Shown piece after piece: positions 1 through 7,449 of a stretch of 64,000 nucleotides of DNA. The stretch covers positions 1 to 64,000 of the forward strand of contig CAVHCX010000010.1 of assembly GCA_963634745.1 (NCBI GenBank), in the 5' to 3' direction. The notes under the pieces were generated by a model. It ran no database searches. It saw only the letters and a program-made list of their open reading frames with translations, and was not told where the DNA came from. Within the stretch, counting starts at the first letter, position 1; each line of letters opens with the position of its first letter. The position numbers and the translations under genes were made by a program. Origin of the DNA: CAKRJP01 sp963634745 (GTDB lineage: Bacteria > Bacillota > Clostridia > Lachnospirales > Lachnospiraceae).

Positions 1-4
1 GGCA

Positions 5-55
5 CCTCCTTATTCTCCATATATCTATTGAAAACATACGAGAAAAAGTTGTCAA
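5..55 (-). promoter_or_regulatory. Promoter and ribosome binding site of a gene starting beyond the left edge
   Basis: Read on the minus strand, bases 5-11 give a strong Shine-Dalgarno (AAGGAGG) whose start codon would lie just left of base 1. A perfect -35 TTGACA is at 50-55, and the best -10 at 17 bp spacing is TTCAAT (27-32, four of six matches). The gene itself is outside the window, so nothing can be said of its product. Confidence 0.45.
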
Positions 56-261
56 GAAAAATGATACAACATCAATATACTTTGTGCCATTATTTTTCTT
101 TTCTTTCCACAAGTGTGCCACCACCTTTCTTGCTTCAAGAATAGCACTAAAAGCCTGGCTCGTACACTTCTATTTTTTGAAAAGTGCCCCCTATCTGCCC
201 CCCAAACGAAAAGAAAAGCCCCAAAACCCTTGATTTTCAAGGCTTTTGAGGCTCGGTTAAA

Positions 262-344
262 TGCGGATGGTGGGACTTGAACCCACACGAGGTCACCCCC
301 GCAAGATTTTGAGTCTTGTGCGTCTGCCATTCCGCCACATCCGC
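262..344 (-). tRNA. tRNA-Leu (anticodon CAA)
   Basis: The minus strand folds as a cloverleaf with acceptor stem GCGGATG/CATCCGC, a 5-bp anticodon stem CAAGA/TCTTG and loop CTCAAAA. That gives anticodon CAA, which decodes UUG. The long variable arm marks it as a class II tRNA, as expected for leucine. The discriminator is A (base 262) and CCA is not encoded. Confidence 0.95.
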
Positions 345-370
345 AAGTGTCTTTCGCAAGACCGATATTA

Positions 371-399
371 AATATATCATAGGATCTTATAAAAAGCAA
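371..399 (-). promoter_or_regulatory. Promoter of tRNA-Leu
   Basis: On the minus strand TTGCTT (394-399) and TATATT (371-376) are separated by 17 bp and lie about 27 bp upstream of the tRNA 5' end. The -10 matches five of six consensus bases; the -35 is weak. Confidence 0.45.
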
Positions 400-535
400 G
401 TGGTATTTTCAATTTTTTTATTTTTATTTTTTTCACACAAATCATCAATGCGTCTCTACAAGCTCATGTTCTTTCAATGTGCGCTACCACAACAAACTTC
501 TCCAGTAATTTTTGTTATACAACATCAAGTATACA

Positions 536-752
536 GTACTGCAGGTGTGGGATGTGTCACAAAAACGATAGCGTAGCTTCCGTAAGGAGCTGTAGCCGGC
601 AGCAAAGACGAATGCATTGTGCCCGGAGGGCCGAAGGGCTTTAGCCCTGAGTGAGTGCGCAGCGCGAGTTTGCAGCAGTCTTTGCGGATCAGCCGGCTAC
701 AGCGAGTAGGAAGCGCAGCGTGTTTTTGTGACATATCCCACACCTGCAGTAC
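536..752. repeat. 217-bp near-palindromic intergenic element
   Basis: The two ends are 31-bp inverted repeats (536-566 and 722-752) with one mismatch, G554 opposite T734, which is a G-U pair in a plus-strand RNA. Further in, GCTGTAGCCGGC (589-600) pairs with 692-703, and GCAAAGAC (602-609) with 678-685, leaving an apical GC-rich region of about 68 bases. The whole element can therefore fold into one long rod-like hairpin. It lies between the symporter terminator and tRNA-Leu and codes for nothing credible. It looks like a MITE or REP-type repeat or a structured RNA. I see no clear target-site duplication and no second copy in this window. Confidence 0.7.
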
Positions 753-796
753 GTACCTTGACGACCTGTATCCCCCCAAACAAAAATTTCCGCCAA

Positions 797-838
797 CAAA
801 AAAAAGGTCTGCATGACAAACACCTATCACACAAACCT
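797..838 (-). terminator. Rho-independent terminator after the symporter operon
   Basis: On the minus strand bases 838-825 pair with 818-805 over 14 bp, including four G-U pairs. The stem is followed by a run of eight T (805-798), about 30 bp past the symporter stop codon. Confidence 0.7.
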
Positions 839-868
839 TCCTTCTATTCTGCATCTGCTTTAAGCAAA

Positions 869-2461
869 TTAACCCGCCATCACAACCGGCACTGCCCACA
901 AAACAAGCATCATGGATGCCATGATCAAACCTGCAGCCACTCCACCGATTTTCAGGAATTTCAGCGTCTTCTTCATTTCTTCCTGGTTCTTTTCTTTTTC
1001 CGGCACTACAAACAGGGCCTTATGAATTTCTTTTTCCTCTTCGGTTACCCTTGTACACAGGGATCCGATGATCATTGCCATTACATTGCAAAAGATTCCT
1101 ATAATCGCAGGATCCAGGTAGGAAGGGAACTTAATTCCGGCAAAACTCTGCACTAGGTTTGCTACCAAACATCCAAGCATTCCACAGAGCATTCCACAGA
1201 ATGCTCCGGCTTTCGTTAAGCGCTTGGAAAAAATGCTGGCAAAAGCTACCGGCATCCAAGAACTTGCTGCCGTCGCTACGCCCAAACACATGATAATAAA
1301 AATCGCGGGAGGATTGGCTATAGCGAAAAAGAGAACAATCACGCTTACCACCACCATGGCAATTCTTCCGTAGCGAATAGACTTCTTGCTTTCCACCGTC
1401 ACAATATCATTTGCAACAGAGGCGCCGATCAGGGACAAGAAGGTTGTGGCAGATGATATTCCCGCCGAGAGAACTCCTGTCATCAGGACAACGCCCAAGG
1501 CCGTGGGAACCACTTTCATGGCCGCCCAAATCCATATATGAGAAGAACTCTCGATAGCCGGATTTAAGGTATTAAGTAGAACGGCCGCCGTGCAAACGAA
1601 AAATTCCAAGACAAAAACCCCGCAGGCTGCAATGGGCGCAGATTTTATAACGGTATGCTCATCTTTTGCCATCAAGTAGCGGCTGGACTGCCAAGGCCCC
1701 ACCGCACAAACTGATAGCCACACAATGCCGTAAGAAAATCCCCAAATCAGATTGTCTCTTCCAGTGTCGTATAGTGCCCCCGGCTTACCTGCCCAAGACA
1801 AGATGTCCTTGGTATCTATTCCCGACACAAGCTCATGAATTGCGGGAAACCAGCCCCCAACTGCATTGGCAATAAAGCCAACAGAAATAAGCATGGACAG
1901 GGTAAATACAGCCGCCATTAAGGTGTCTGTTATCAAAACCCCCTGGGAACCGGAAACTACAGTAATCAAGGTGAAGGCGACAAGGGCGATCACAATACAA
2001 AGATTGTAATTCACTCCGGTTACCAGGTTCATAAGGGTTCCGACACCCTGCACTACAGACAAAAGATATACGGTCATCATTATAATGGCTGTAACAGCAG
2101 CTAAAATTCGCATCTTTTTTGAGCAAAAGCGCTTGCCAAAAAATTCCGGAATTGTCATAGCCTGACTGCGGCGCAGGTAGCGTCCAAAGCAGACCGCTCC
2201 TAATATATATCCGGCTGACTGCATTCCGGCAAAGATTAACATAGGAGCTAAGGCTCCCTCATATGCCTCTGCCGCATCCCCCATAAACATTCCTGTACTG
2301 GAATAAGAAGCAATCATGGAACCACAGATCAGCAGCAAGGGAGCCTTTCTGCCCGCTACATAAAAATCCTCAGCTCCCTTAATTTTTTTGCTTACGCCCC
2401 AACTGATACACACAAAAATTACCAGGGAAATGCACATTCCTACAAAATAAATCGTATTCAT
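869..2461 (-). CDS. Sodium:solute symporter family transporter
   Basis: This 530-residue polytopic membrane protein belongs to the sodium:solute symporter (SSS) family (PutP/PanF type). Such proteins import a small organic solute with Na+. The N-terminus has a first membrane helix, then a KKIKGAEDFYVAGRK segment typical of the family, and about 13 helices follow to the C-terminus. The length is normal. The start codon overlaps the stop of the 38-residue membrane peptide just upstream (ATGA), so the two are translationally coupled. The gene is the last of an operon with a TrmB-like regulator and a diaminopimelate-decarboxylase-type enzyme. The substrate cannot be read from sequence; an amino acid linked to that enzyme is an inference from context. 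Confidence 0.88.
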   Translation of the reverse strand: MNTIYFVGMCISLVIFVCISWGVSKKIKGAEDFYVAGRKAPLLLICGSMIASYSSTGMFMGDAAEAYEGALAPMLIFAGMQSAGYILGAVCFGRYLRRSQAMTIPEFFGKRFCSKKMRILAAVTAIIMMTVYLLSVVQGVGTLMNLVTGVNYNLCIVIALVAFTLITVVSGSQGVLITDTLMAAVFTLSMLISVGFIANAVGGWFPAIHELVSGIDTKDILSWAGKPGALYDTGRDNLIWGFSYGIVWLSVCAVGPWQSSRYLMAKDEHTVIKSAPIAACGVFVLEFFVCTAAVLLNTLNPAIESSSHIWIWAAMKVVPTALGVVLMTGVLSAGISSATTFLSLIGASVANDIVTVESKKSIRYGRIAMVVVSVIVLFFAIANPPAIFIIMCLGVATAASSWMPVAFASIFSKRLTKAGAFCGMLCGMLGCLVANLVQSFAGIKFPSYLDPAIIGIFCNVMAMIIGSLCTRVTEEEKEIHKALFVVPEKEKNQEEMKKTLKFLKIGGVAAGLIMASMMLVLWAVPVVMAG

Positions 2462-2574
2462 TGCTCATTCTCCTCTTTAAGAGTTTGTGTGTAATCACCT
2501 TTATATAAAGCGGTCGATAGCAAAGTTGCTGCAATAATCCACATGCCGATAAAAATAGAAATAGCAATCTCCAT
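2458..2574 (-). CDS. Small membrane peptide coupled to the symporter (38 aa)
   Basis: The reading frame starts ATG at 2574, about 7 bases after GGAGATTAA, and ends TGA at 2458-2460, overlapping the symporter start as ATGA. The product starts MEIAISIFIGMWIIAATLL. It is one transmembrane helix (about residues 3-22) followed by a short charged tail (KGDYTQTLKEENEQ). Small single-helix proteins directly upstream of SSS transporters are known as symporter small accessory proteins, and this fits by size, topology and coupling. A role in assembly or activity of the transporter is inferred. Confidence 0.72.
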   Translation of the reverse strand: MEIAISIFIGMWIIAATLLSTALYKGDYTQTLKEENEQ

Positions 2575-2613
2575 ATGGATTTAATCTCCTTTTAATCCCT
2601 TTTTATTTTTCCC

Positions 2614-3888
2614 TTATTTCTGGATCAGCTTCTTTCCGATCTCAAAGCAATCAAAAGTTGCAAAATAATCTGCCGGTGTCTCTGCTCTTCGAATCAGCTT
2701 TGGAGTTCCATCTTCCTGCAACAATACTTCTGCTGATTTTAATTTACCGTTGTAGTTATATCCCATGGAGAAGCCGTGCGCTCCTGTATCATGGATCACT
2801 ACATAATCTCCCATGTCAATCTTTGGAAGCATACGGTCAATGGCAAATTTATCATTATTCTCACACAGAGATCCTGTCACGTCATACTTATGATCTAGAG
2901 GCTCATTCTCCTTACCCATAACTGTAATGTGATGATAAGCTCCGTACATAGCCGGACGCATAAGATTTACGGCACAAGCATCTACACCGATATATTCCTT
3001 GTGGGTATGTTTCTCATGGATGGCTGTAGTAACCAGGCATCCGTAAGGTCCTAACATATATCTTCCAAGCTCTGTATAGATTTCCACATCCCCCATTCCT
3101 GCAGGCACTAAAACTTCCTCAAACACCTTGCGTACGCCTTCACCAATGGCACGAATGTCATTGGGCTCCTGGTCCGGAGTGTAAGGGATTCCGATTCCAC
3201 CGGAAAGGTTAATAAATTTGATATGTACCCCTGTCTCTTTTTGAAGCTTAACAGCTACCTCAAAAAGGACCTTTGCAAGCATTGGATAGTAATCGTTGGT
3301 TACGGTATTACTAGCTAAGAAAGCATGGATACCAAATTCCTTAGCGCCTTTCGACTTAAGGATCTTGAAGGCCTCAAAAATCTGCTCTGTGGTCATTCCG
3401 TACTTGGCATCTCCCGGATTGTCCATGATATCATTGCTGATCTTAAATAATCCGCCCGGATTGTAACGGCAACTGATGGTCTCCGGAATATGGCCGATGG
3501 CTTCCTCCAGAAAATCAATGTGGGTGATATCATCCAGGTTAATGATAGCGCCTAATTTATCCGCCAATACAAATTCCTCTGCCGGTGTATCATTGGAAGA
3601 AAACATAATGTCACTGCCCTTGGCTCCGATGGCGTCGGAAAGCATAAGCTCGGTATAGGAAGAACAATCACATCCACAACCATACTCTCTTAAAATGTTG
3701 ATCAAGAAGGGATTCGGAGTTGCCTTTACAGCGAAATACTCCTTATAGCCCTTGTTCCATGCAAATGCTTCTTTTAAAGCCTTGGCATTGGCTCTGATTC
3801 CTTTTTCATCATATAGATGAAAGGGAGTTGGGAATTCCTTGGTAATCTGGTCCAGCTGCTCTTTTGTTACAAAAGTCTCTTTCTTCAT
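2614..3888 (-). CDS. lysA: Diaminopimelate decarboxylase family PLP enzyme
   Basis: This 424-residue fold-type III PLP decarboxylase resembles LysA, which converts meso-diaminopimelate to lysine and CO2. FAVKATPNP places the PLP-binding lysine at residue 55. A glycine-rich phosphate-binding segment (NLSGGIG) and the GSLCENNDKF motif, carrying the catalytic cysteine donated across the dimer, are present, so the active site looks intact. It starts one base inside the stop of the upstream regulator gene (TAATG) and is followed by the small peptide and symporter genes. The operon with its own regulator is unusual for a housekeeping lysA. A catabolic or transport-coupled decarboxylase acting on a related amino acid is possible. 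Confidence 0.82.
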   Translation of the reverse strand: MKKETFVTKEQLDQITKEFPTPFHLYDEKGIRANAKALKEAFAWNKGYKEYFAVKATPNPFLINILREYGCGCDCSSYTELMLSDAIGAKGSDIMFSSNDTPAEEFVLADKLGAIINLDDITHIDFLEEAIGHIPETISCRYNPGGLFKISNDIMDNPGDAKYGMTTEQIFEAFKILKSKGAKEFGIHAFLASNTVTNDYYPMLAKVLFEVAVKLQKETGVHIKFINLSGGIGIPYTPDQEPNDIRAIGEGVRKVFEEVLVPAGMGDVEIYTELGRYMLGPYGCLVTTAIHEKHTHKEYIGVDACAVNLMRPAMYGAYHHITVMGKENEPLDHKYDVTGSLCENNDKFAIDRMLPKIDMGDYVVIHDTGAHGFSMGYNYNGKLKSAEVLLQEDGTPKLIRRAETPADYFATFDCFEIGKKLIQK

Positions 3889-4601
3889 TACTTGTCTTTC
3901 TCCTCCTGAATGGATAATAACTTAATCTCATTTGCTAATGCATTTTTATATAATTCTACAAAATTTTTCTTGCCGGAATAAAGGCAACTATTCATACTGC
4001 CTTCCCCATACTCTCCGGTAAGTACATACTTGGAGTCCGTGATCACGCCGATCTGCATGCCCTTGTCATCCCCGACATAGACTCTTGCGCTTCCAAAGGA
4101 AGCCGGCTGATCCGTAATGATAACTACCTTTTTATCCCCCTCAATCAAGGCATCCAATTCTCTGACGATAAGAAGCAAGTAATTTCTGGTACAACTGATA
4201 TATACCCGCTCTTCCACTCGCTCTAAGAGATTGCGCACTTTATTCATAATATTTTGCGAGCCCTCTATGGTAACATATCCTTCGGAATGGGTTTTCTCTG
4301 AAGGCACATGGGTCACAAGCCAATGTCTGGAATCTTCCAGCCTGCGAATATGATTCTTGCAAAATTCAGATAAGGCTACCGGGACATATTTTTTTATAGA
4401 TCCCTCTTCCACCATATAGGCAGCCCCCTTCTCTGTCATACTGGCCAGAGAATTATAGGCATTGGACCTTGAGATACCGGTAAGCTTGGCCACCTCATAG
4501 CCGGTCACCTTTCCTTCTGATAGCATACACTGATAGATATTTGCCTCCTGACGTGTCAGGTCAAATTCCATCAAATGCTCTACAAATGTTGTTTTTTCCA
4601 T
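3888..4601 (-). CDS. TrmB-like winged-helix transcriptional regulator
   Basis: The 237-residue protein begins with a winged helix-turn-helix (LTRQEANIYQCMLSEGKVTGYEVAKLTG..SRSNAYNSL, given here in parts) as in the TrmB family. A C-terminal ligand-sensing region of mixed alpha/beta character follows. I chose the ATG at 4601, which has GGTGA five bases upstream; an in-frame GTG at 4613 has no binding site. The gene is first in the operon with the decarboxylase and symporter, so it probably senses the transported or decarboxylated compound. That role is inferred from position. Confidence 0.78.
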   Translation of the reverse strand: MEKTTFVEHLMEFDLTRQEANIYQCMLSEGKVTGYEVAKLTGISRSNAYNSLASMTEKGAAYMVEEGSIKKYVPVALSEFCKNHIRRLEDSRHWLVTHVPSEKTHSEGYVTIEGSQNIMNKVRNLLERVEERVYISCTRNYLLLIVRELDALIEGDKKVVIITDQPASFGSARVYVGDDKGMQIGVITDSKYVLTGEYGEGSMNSCLYSGKKNFVELYKNALANEIKLLSIQEEKDK

Positions 4602-4645
4602 AAAATCACCCACAAAAATATCTTTTAGTAGTTCTCCATAGGAAC

Positions 4646-4674
4646 ACTTTATAGCATCTAAATGAAAATGTCAA
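4646..4674 (-). promoter_or_regulatory. Promoter of the regulator-decarboxylase-symporter operon
   Basis: TTGACA (4669-4674) and TAAAGT (4646-4651) are separated by 17 bp on the minus strand. The leader holds a short hairpin (GTTC/GAAC around 4630-4644) that may serve an operator or RNA role. Confidence 0.6.
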
Positions 4675-4678
4675 TCAT

Positions 4679-5350
4679 TTAGACTGTTTTTTCTACTACT
4701 TCTCCCTGCTTTTTATAAATACTTCCTGCCGGCACATAGCCACGCACGCTGGACAGGGGATAGATATTGGTATTTTTTCCTACCACACTGCCTGGATTCA
4801 GGATACTTCCGCAGCCAACCTCCACCAGATCACCTACCATAGCACCGAATTTCTTAATGCCTGTTTCAATATTGCCTTCCGGAGTTTTAACGACTACCAA
4901 TTTTTTGTCAGACTTTACGTTGGAGGTAATGGAACCGGCTCCCATATGGGCCTTGTAGCCTAAAATAGAATCTCCCACATAGTTGTAGTGGGGAACCTGA
5001 ACCTTGTTAAATAGGATCACATTTTTAAGCTCTGTAGAATTTCCTACGACAGCCCCCTCTCCTACGATGGCATTTCCGCGGATAAAGGCACAGTGGCGCA
5101 CCTCAGCCTCCTTGCCAATAATTGCAGGTCCGTGAATGTAGGCAGAGTCAAATACCTTGGCGCTTTTTGCGATCCACACATCCTCTCCCACCTTTGTATA
5201 TTCCTCCTCCGGCAGGCTTGCTCCCAGGTCTAAGATAAACTGGCTGATTTTAGGAAGAACCTCCCAGGGGTAAGTAGCGCCCTCAAACAAGTCCTTCGCA
5301 ATGGTTTCCTCCAAAGAATATAATTCCTTAATGGTTAGGTTTTCGTACAT
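4679..5350 (-). CDS. Left-handed beta-helix (hexapeptide repeat) protein
   Basis: The 223-residue protein has an N-terminal helical part (about residues 1-50), then repeated hexapeptides such as VGEDVWIAKSAKV, AIIGKEAEV and AIVGEGAVVG that form a left-handed beta-helix. Related proteins are annotated as UDP-N-acetylglucosamine pyrophosphorylase-like or acyltransferases, but no nucleotidyltransferase domain is present, so the substrate is unknown. The start at 5350 is preceded by AGAGGA at a good distance; an upstream in-frame ATG at 5401 has no such site. It follows topB closely and probably shares its transcript. Confidence 0.7.
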   Translation of the reverse strand: MYENLTIKELYSLEETIAKDLFEGATYPWEVLPKISQFILDLGASLPEEEYTKVGEDVWIAKSAKVFDSAYIHGPAIIGKEAEVRHCAFIRGNAIVGEGAVVGNSTELKNVILFNKVQVPHYNYVGDSILGYKAHMGAGSITSNVKSDKKLVVVKTPEGNIETGIKKFGAMVGDLVEVGCGSILNPGSVVGKNTNIYPLSSVRGYVPAGSIYKKQGEVVEKTV

Positions 5351-5409
5351 GTATTTTTCCTCTTTTCTATAATTTTTCCAATCTATTTTTAATGTACACA
5401 TCTTTACAT

Positions 5410-7431
5410 TTATTTCTTGTAAAACTGAGCTACATGGTCATAGCAGGCCCGCATCTGATATTGGTTGTTTAGGCGCCTGACATTTTCCGTTCTTCTGGAA
5501 ATAAAATCGTCCAGTTTCTTCATATATTCCTCCGATGTGATGGACCCTTCGGCCACATAGGTCAATCCCTTTTCCCAGCTGGCTGTCAGCTCCGGGTTTA
5601 AGAGAGAACTTATGGAATGGTTTACCACATCGTAGATCATCTCTCCAAGCATGGTGGGGGTAATGATCTGGGTCTTTTTATTTAAGGCTAGATATTGATT
5701 ATTAATCAGCTTCTTTAAAATTTCGCCCCTGGTGGCACTGGTGCCGATGCCGGAGCTTTTGATCTGGGCTCTTAGGTCTTCATCCTCAATGAGCTGGCCT
5801 GCATTTTCCATGGCAAGGATCATAGAACCGGAATTATAACGCTTGGGCGGGGAGGTTTTGCCTTCCTTAATTTCCAAAGCCTGAACGGTAAGCTTGGCTC
5901 CCTTTTTTAAGGTCTTTATCTGCTCAAAGAACGCCAGATCTGAATCCTTATCCCCATTTTCTTCGGACGCATCCGTCTCATCCCCTGCTGTCTTCTTCTT
6001 TTTGGGAAGTCCTGCCACCTTGAGGTAACCTTCCTCCGCCAAAACTTTAAAGCTTGAGAAAAAGGATTCCGTATCGATTTTTGTCACAATAGAAATCTTC
6101 TGATAGACCGCCGGAGGATAGAAAATACTTAAGAACCTTCTTACGATCACATCGTAAATATTCCTGGATAAGGATGATAAGGATGATAAGGCCCCCAGTC
6201 CCTGTCCCGTAGGAATCACGGCATAGTGGTCGGTGATCTGCTTATCATTGACATATCTGGTTTTTTCTAGACCCTTGTAGCTTCCAAATTCCACAATCTC
6301 TTTTAAATAAGGGACCGCCGGCTCATACTTCATAAGACCATTTAAATTCTTATGGATCTCCTTGGCCACTGCCGTAGATAAGACTCTGGCGTCGGTTCTT
6401 GGATAGGTAACTAACTTTCTCTCATACAATTCCTGAATCACCTTCAAGGTCTCATCGGGACTGATCTTAAAGCGTTTGGAGCATTCGTTTTGAAGCTCCG
6501 CCAGGTTAAATAAGAGGGGCGGGTTTTTCTTTTCCTTTTTTCTTTCAATAGAAGCAATGGTGCCGGTAAGGGGCTCTCCTACAGTCCCTGTTGCCACCAA
6601 TTGTCTGATAAGGTCTTCTGCCTTTTCCCGCTCCTTAAAACCATTTTCCTTATAAAGGTCAAAGGACTCAAAATAGCGGGAACCTTTTACTGCCCGCCAC
6701 TCTCCATCAAAGCTAGCCGGTGGATTTCCTAAGGAGGCCACCACCCGGTAAAAGGGGGTCTCCACAAAGTCCCTGATCTCCCGCTCTCTTCTTACGACCA
6801 TTCCAAGAACACAGGTCATGACCCTACCCACAGAAATCACGGAATACTTGGTATGAAGATAATTAGAAATACTGTCTCCGTATTTTAAGGTCAGCAATCT
6901 GGAAAAATTAATTCCCATAAGATAATCTTCTTTTGCACGCAAATAAGCGGAATCTGACAAATTGTCATATTCCGATAAATCCTTGGCCTCTTTAATTCCT
7001 CTAAGGATCTCTTCCTCTGTCTGGGAATCGATCCATACTCTTTTTCTTAGCTTTCCCTTAACCTTGGCTTCCTGCTCTACCAGCCTGTAAATATATTCTC
7101 CCTCTCGTCCCGAGTCGGTACAGACATAGATTACATCCACATCCGGGCGGTTGAGCAATTTAGAAACGATCTTAAACTGCTTAGACACTGCCGGGATCAC
7201 CTCGTACTTAAATTCAGTCGGGATGAAGGGCAGTGTCTCTAATCTCCACCTTTTTAAAGACGGATCATAAGCCTCCGGATAGCTCATTGTCACCAGATGT
7301 CCGAGACACCAGGTGACAATGGCTTGTTGGGATTCTAAATATCCGTCTTTACTTGTAACATTCATATGCAAAGCGCTGGCAAACTCCTTAGCAACGCTTG
7401 GCTTCTCTGCAATATACAGTGCTTTCCCCAT
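5410..7431 (-). CDS. topB: DNA topoisomerase III (type IA)
   Basis: This 673-residue type IA topoisomerase relaxes or decatenates DNA through a single-strand break. The N-terminal Toprim domain (ALYIAEKPSVAKEFA and the acidic CTDSGREGEYIYR) binds Mg2+. The catalytic tyrosine lies in LVTYPRTDARVLS. Length and domain order match Firmicute TopB, without the extended zinc-ribbon tail of TopA. AAGGAG lies upstream of the ATG. It is 18 bp downstream of ppk1 and probably co-transcribed. Confidence 0.93.
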   Translation of the reverse strand: MGKALYIAEKPSVAKEFASALHMNVTSKDGYLESQQAIVTWCLGHLVTMSYPEAYDPSLKRWRLETLPFIPTEFKYEVIPAVSKQFKIVSKLLNRPDVDVIYVCTDSGREGEYIYRLVEQEAKVKGKLRKRVWIDSQTEEEILRGIKEAKDLSEYDNLSDSAYLRAKEDYLMGINFSRLLTLKYGDSISNYLHTKYSVISVGRVMTCVLGMVVRREREIRDFVETPFYRVVASLGNPPASFDGEWRAVKGSRYFESFDLYKENGFKEREKAEDLIRQLVATGTVGEPLTGTIASIERKKEKKNPPLLFNLAELQNECSKRFKISPDETLKVIQELYERKLVTYPRTDARVLSTAVAKEIHKNLNGLMKYEPAVPYLKEIVEFGSYKGLEKTRYVNDKQITDHYAVIPTGQGLGALSSLSSLSRNIYDVIVRRFLSIFYPPAVYQKISIVTKIDTESFFSSFKVLAEEGYLKVAGLPKKKKTAGDETDASEENGDKDSDLAFFEQIKTLKKGAKLTVQALEIKEGKTSPPKRYNSGSMILAMENAGQLIEDEDLRAQIKSSGIGTSATRGEILKKLINNQYLALNKKTQIITPTMLGEMIYDVVNHSISSLLNPELTASWEKGLTYVAEGSITSEEYMKKLDDFISRRTENVRRLNNQYQMRACYDHVAQFYKK

Positions 7432-7449
7432 AGGAAATAAATACTCCTT

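Noticed and set aside
525..1156. Two open frames over the inverted repeat and the symporter 3' end
   Set aside because: They arise from the palindromic DNA and the antisense of the symporter, lack ribosome binding sites and show no protein-like composition.
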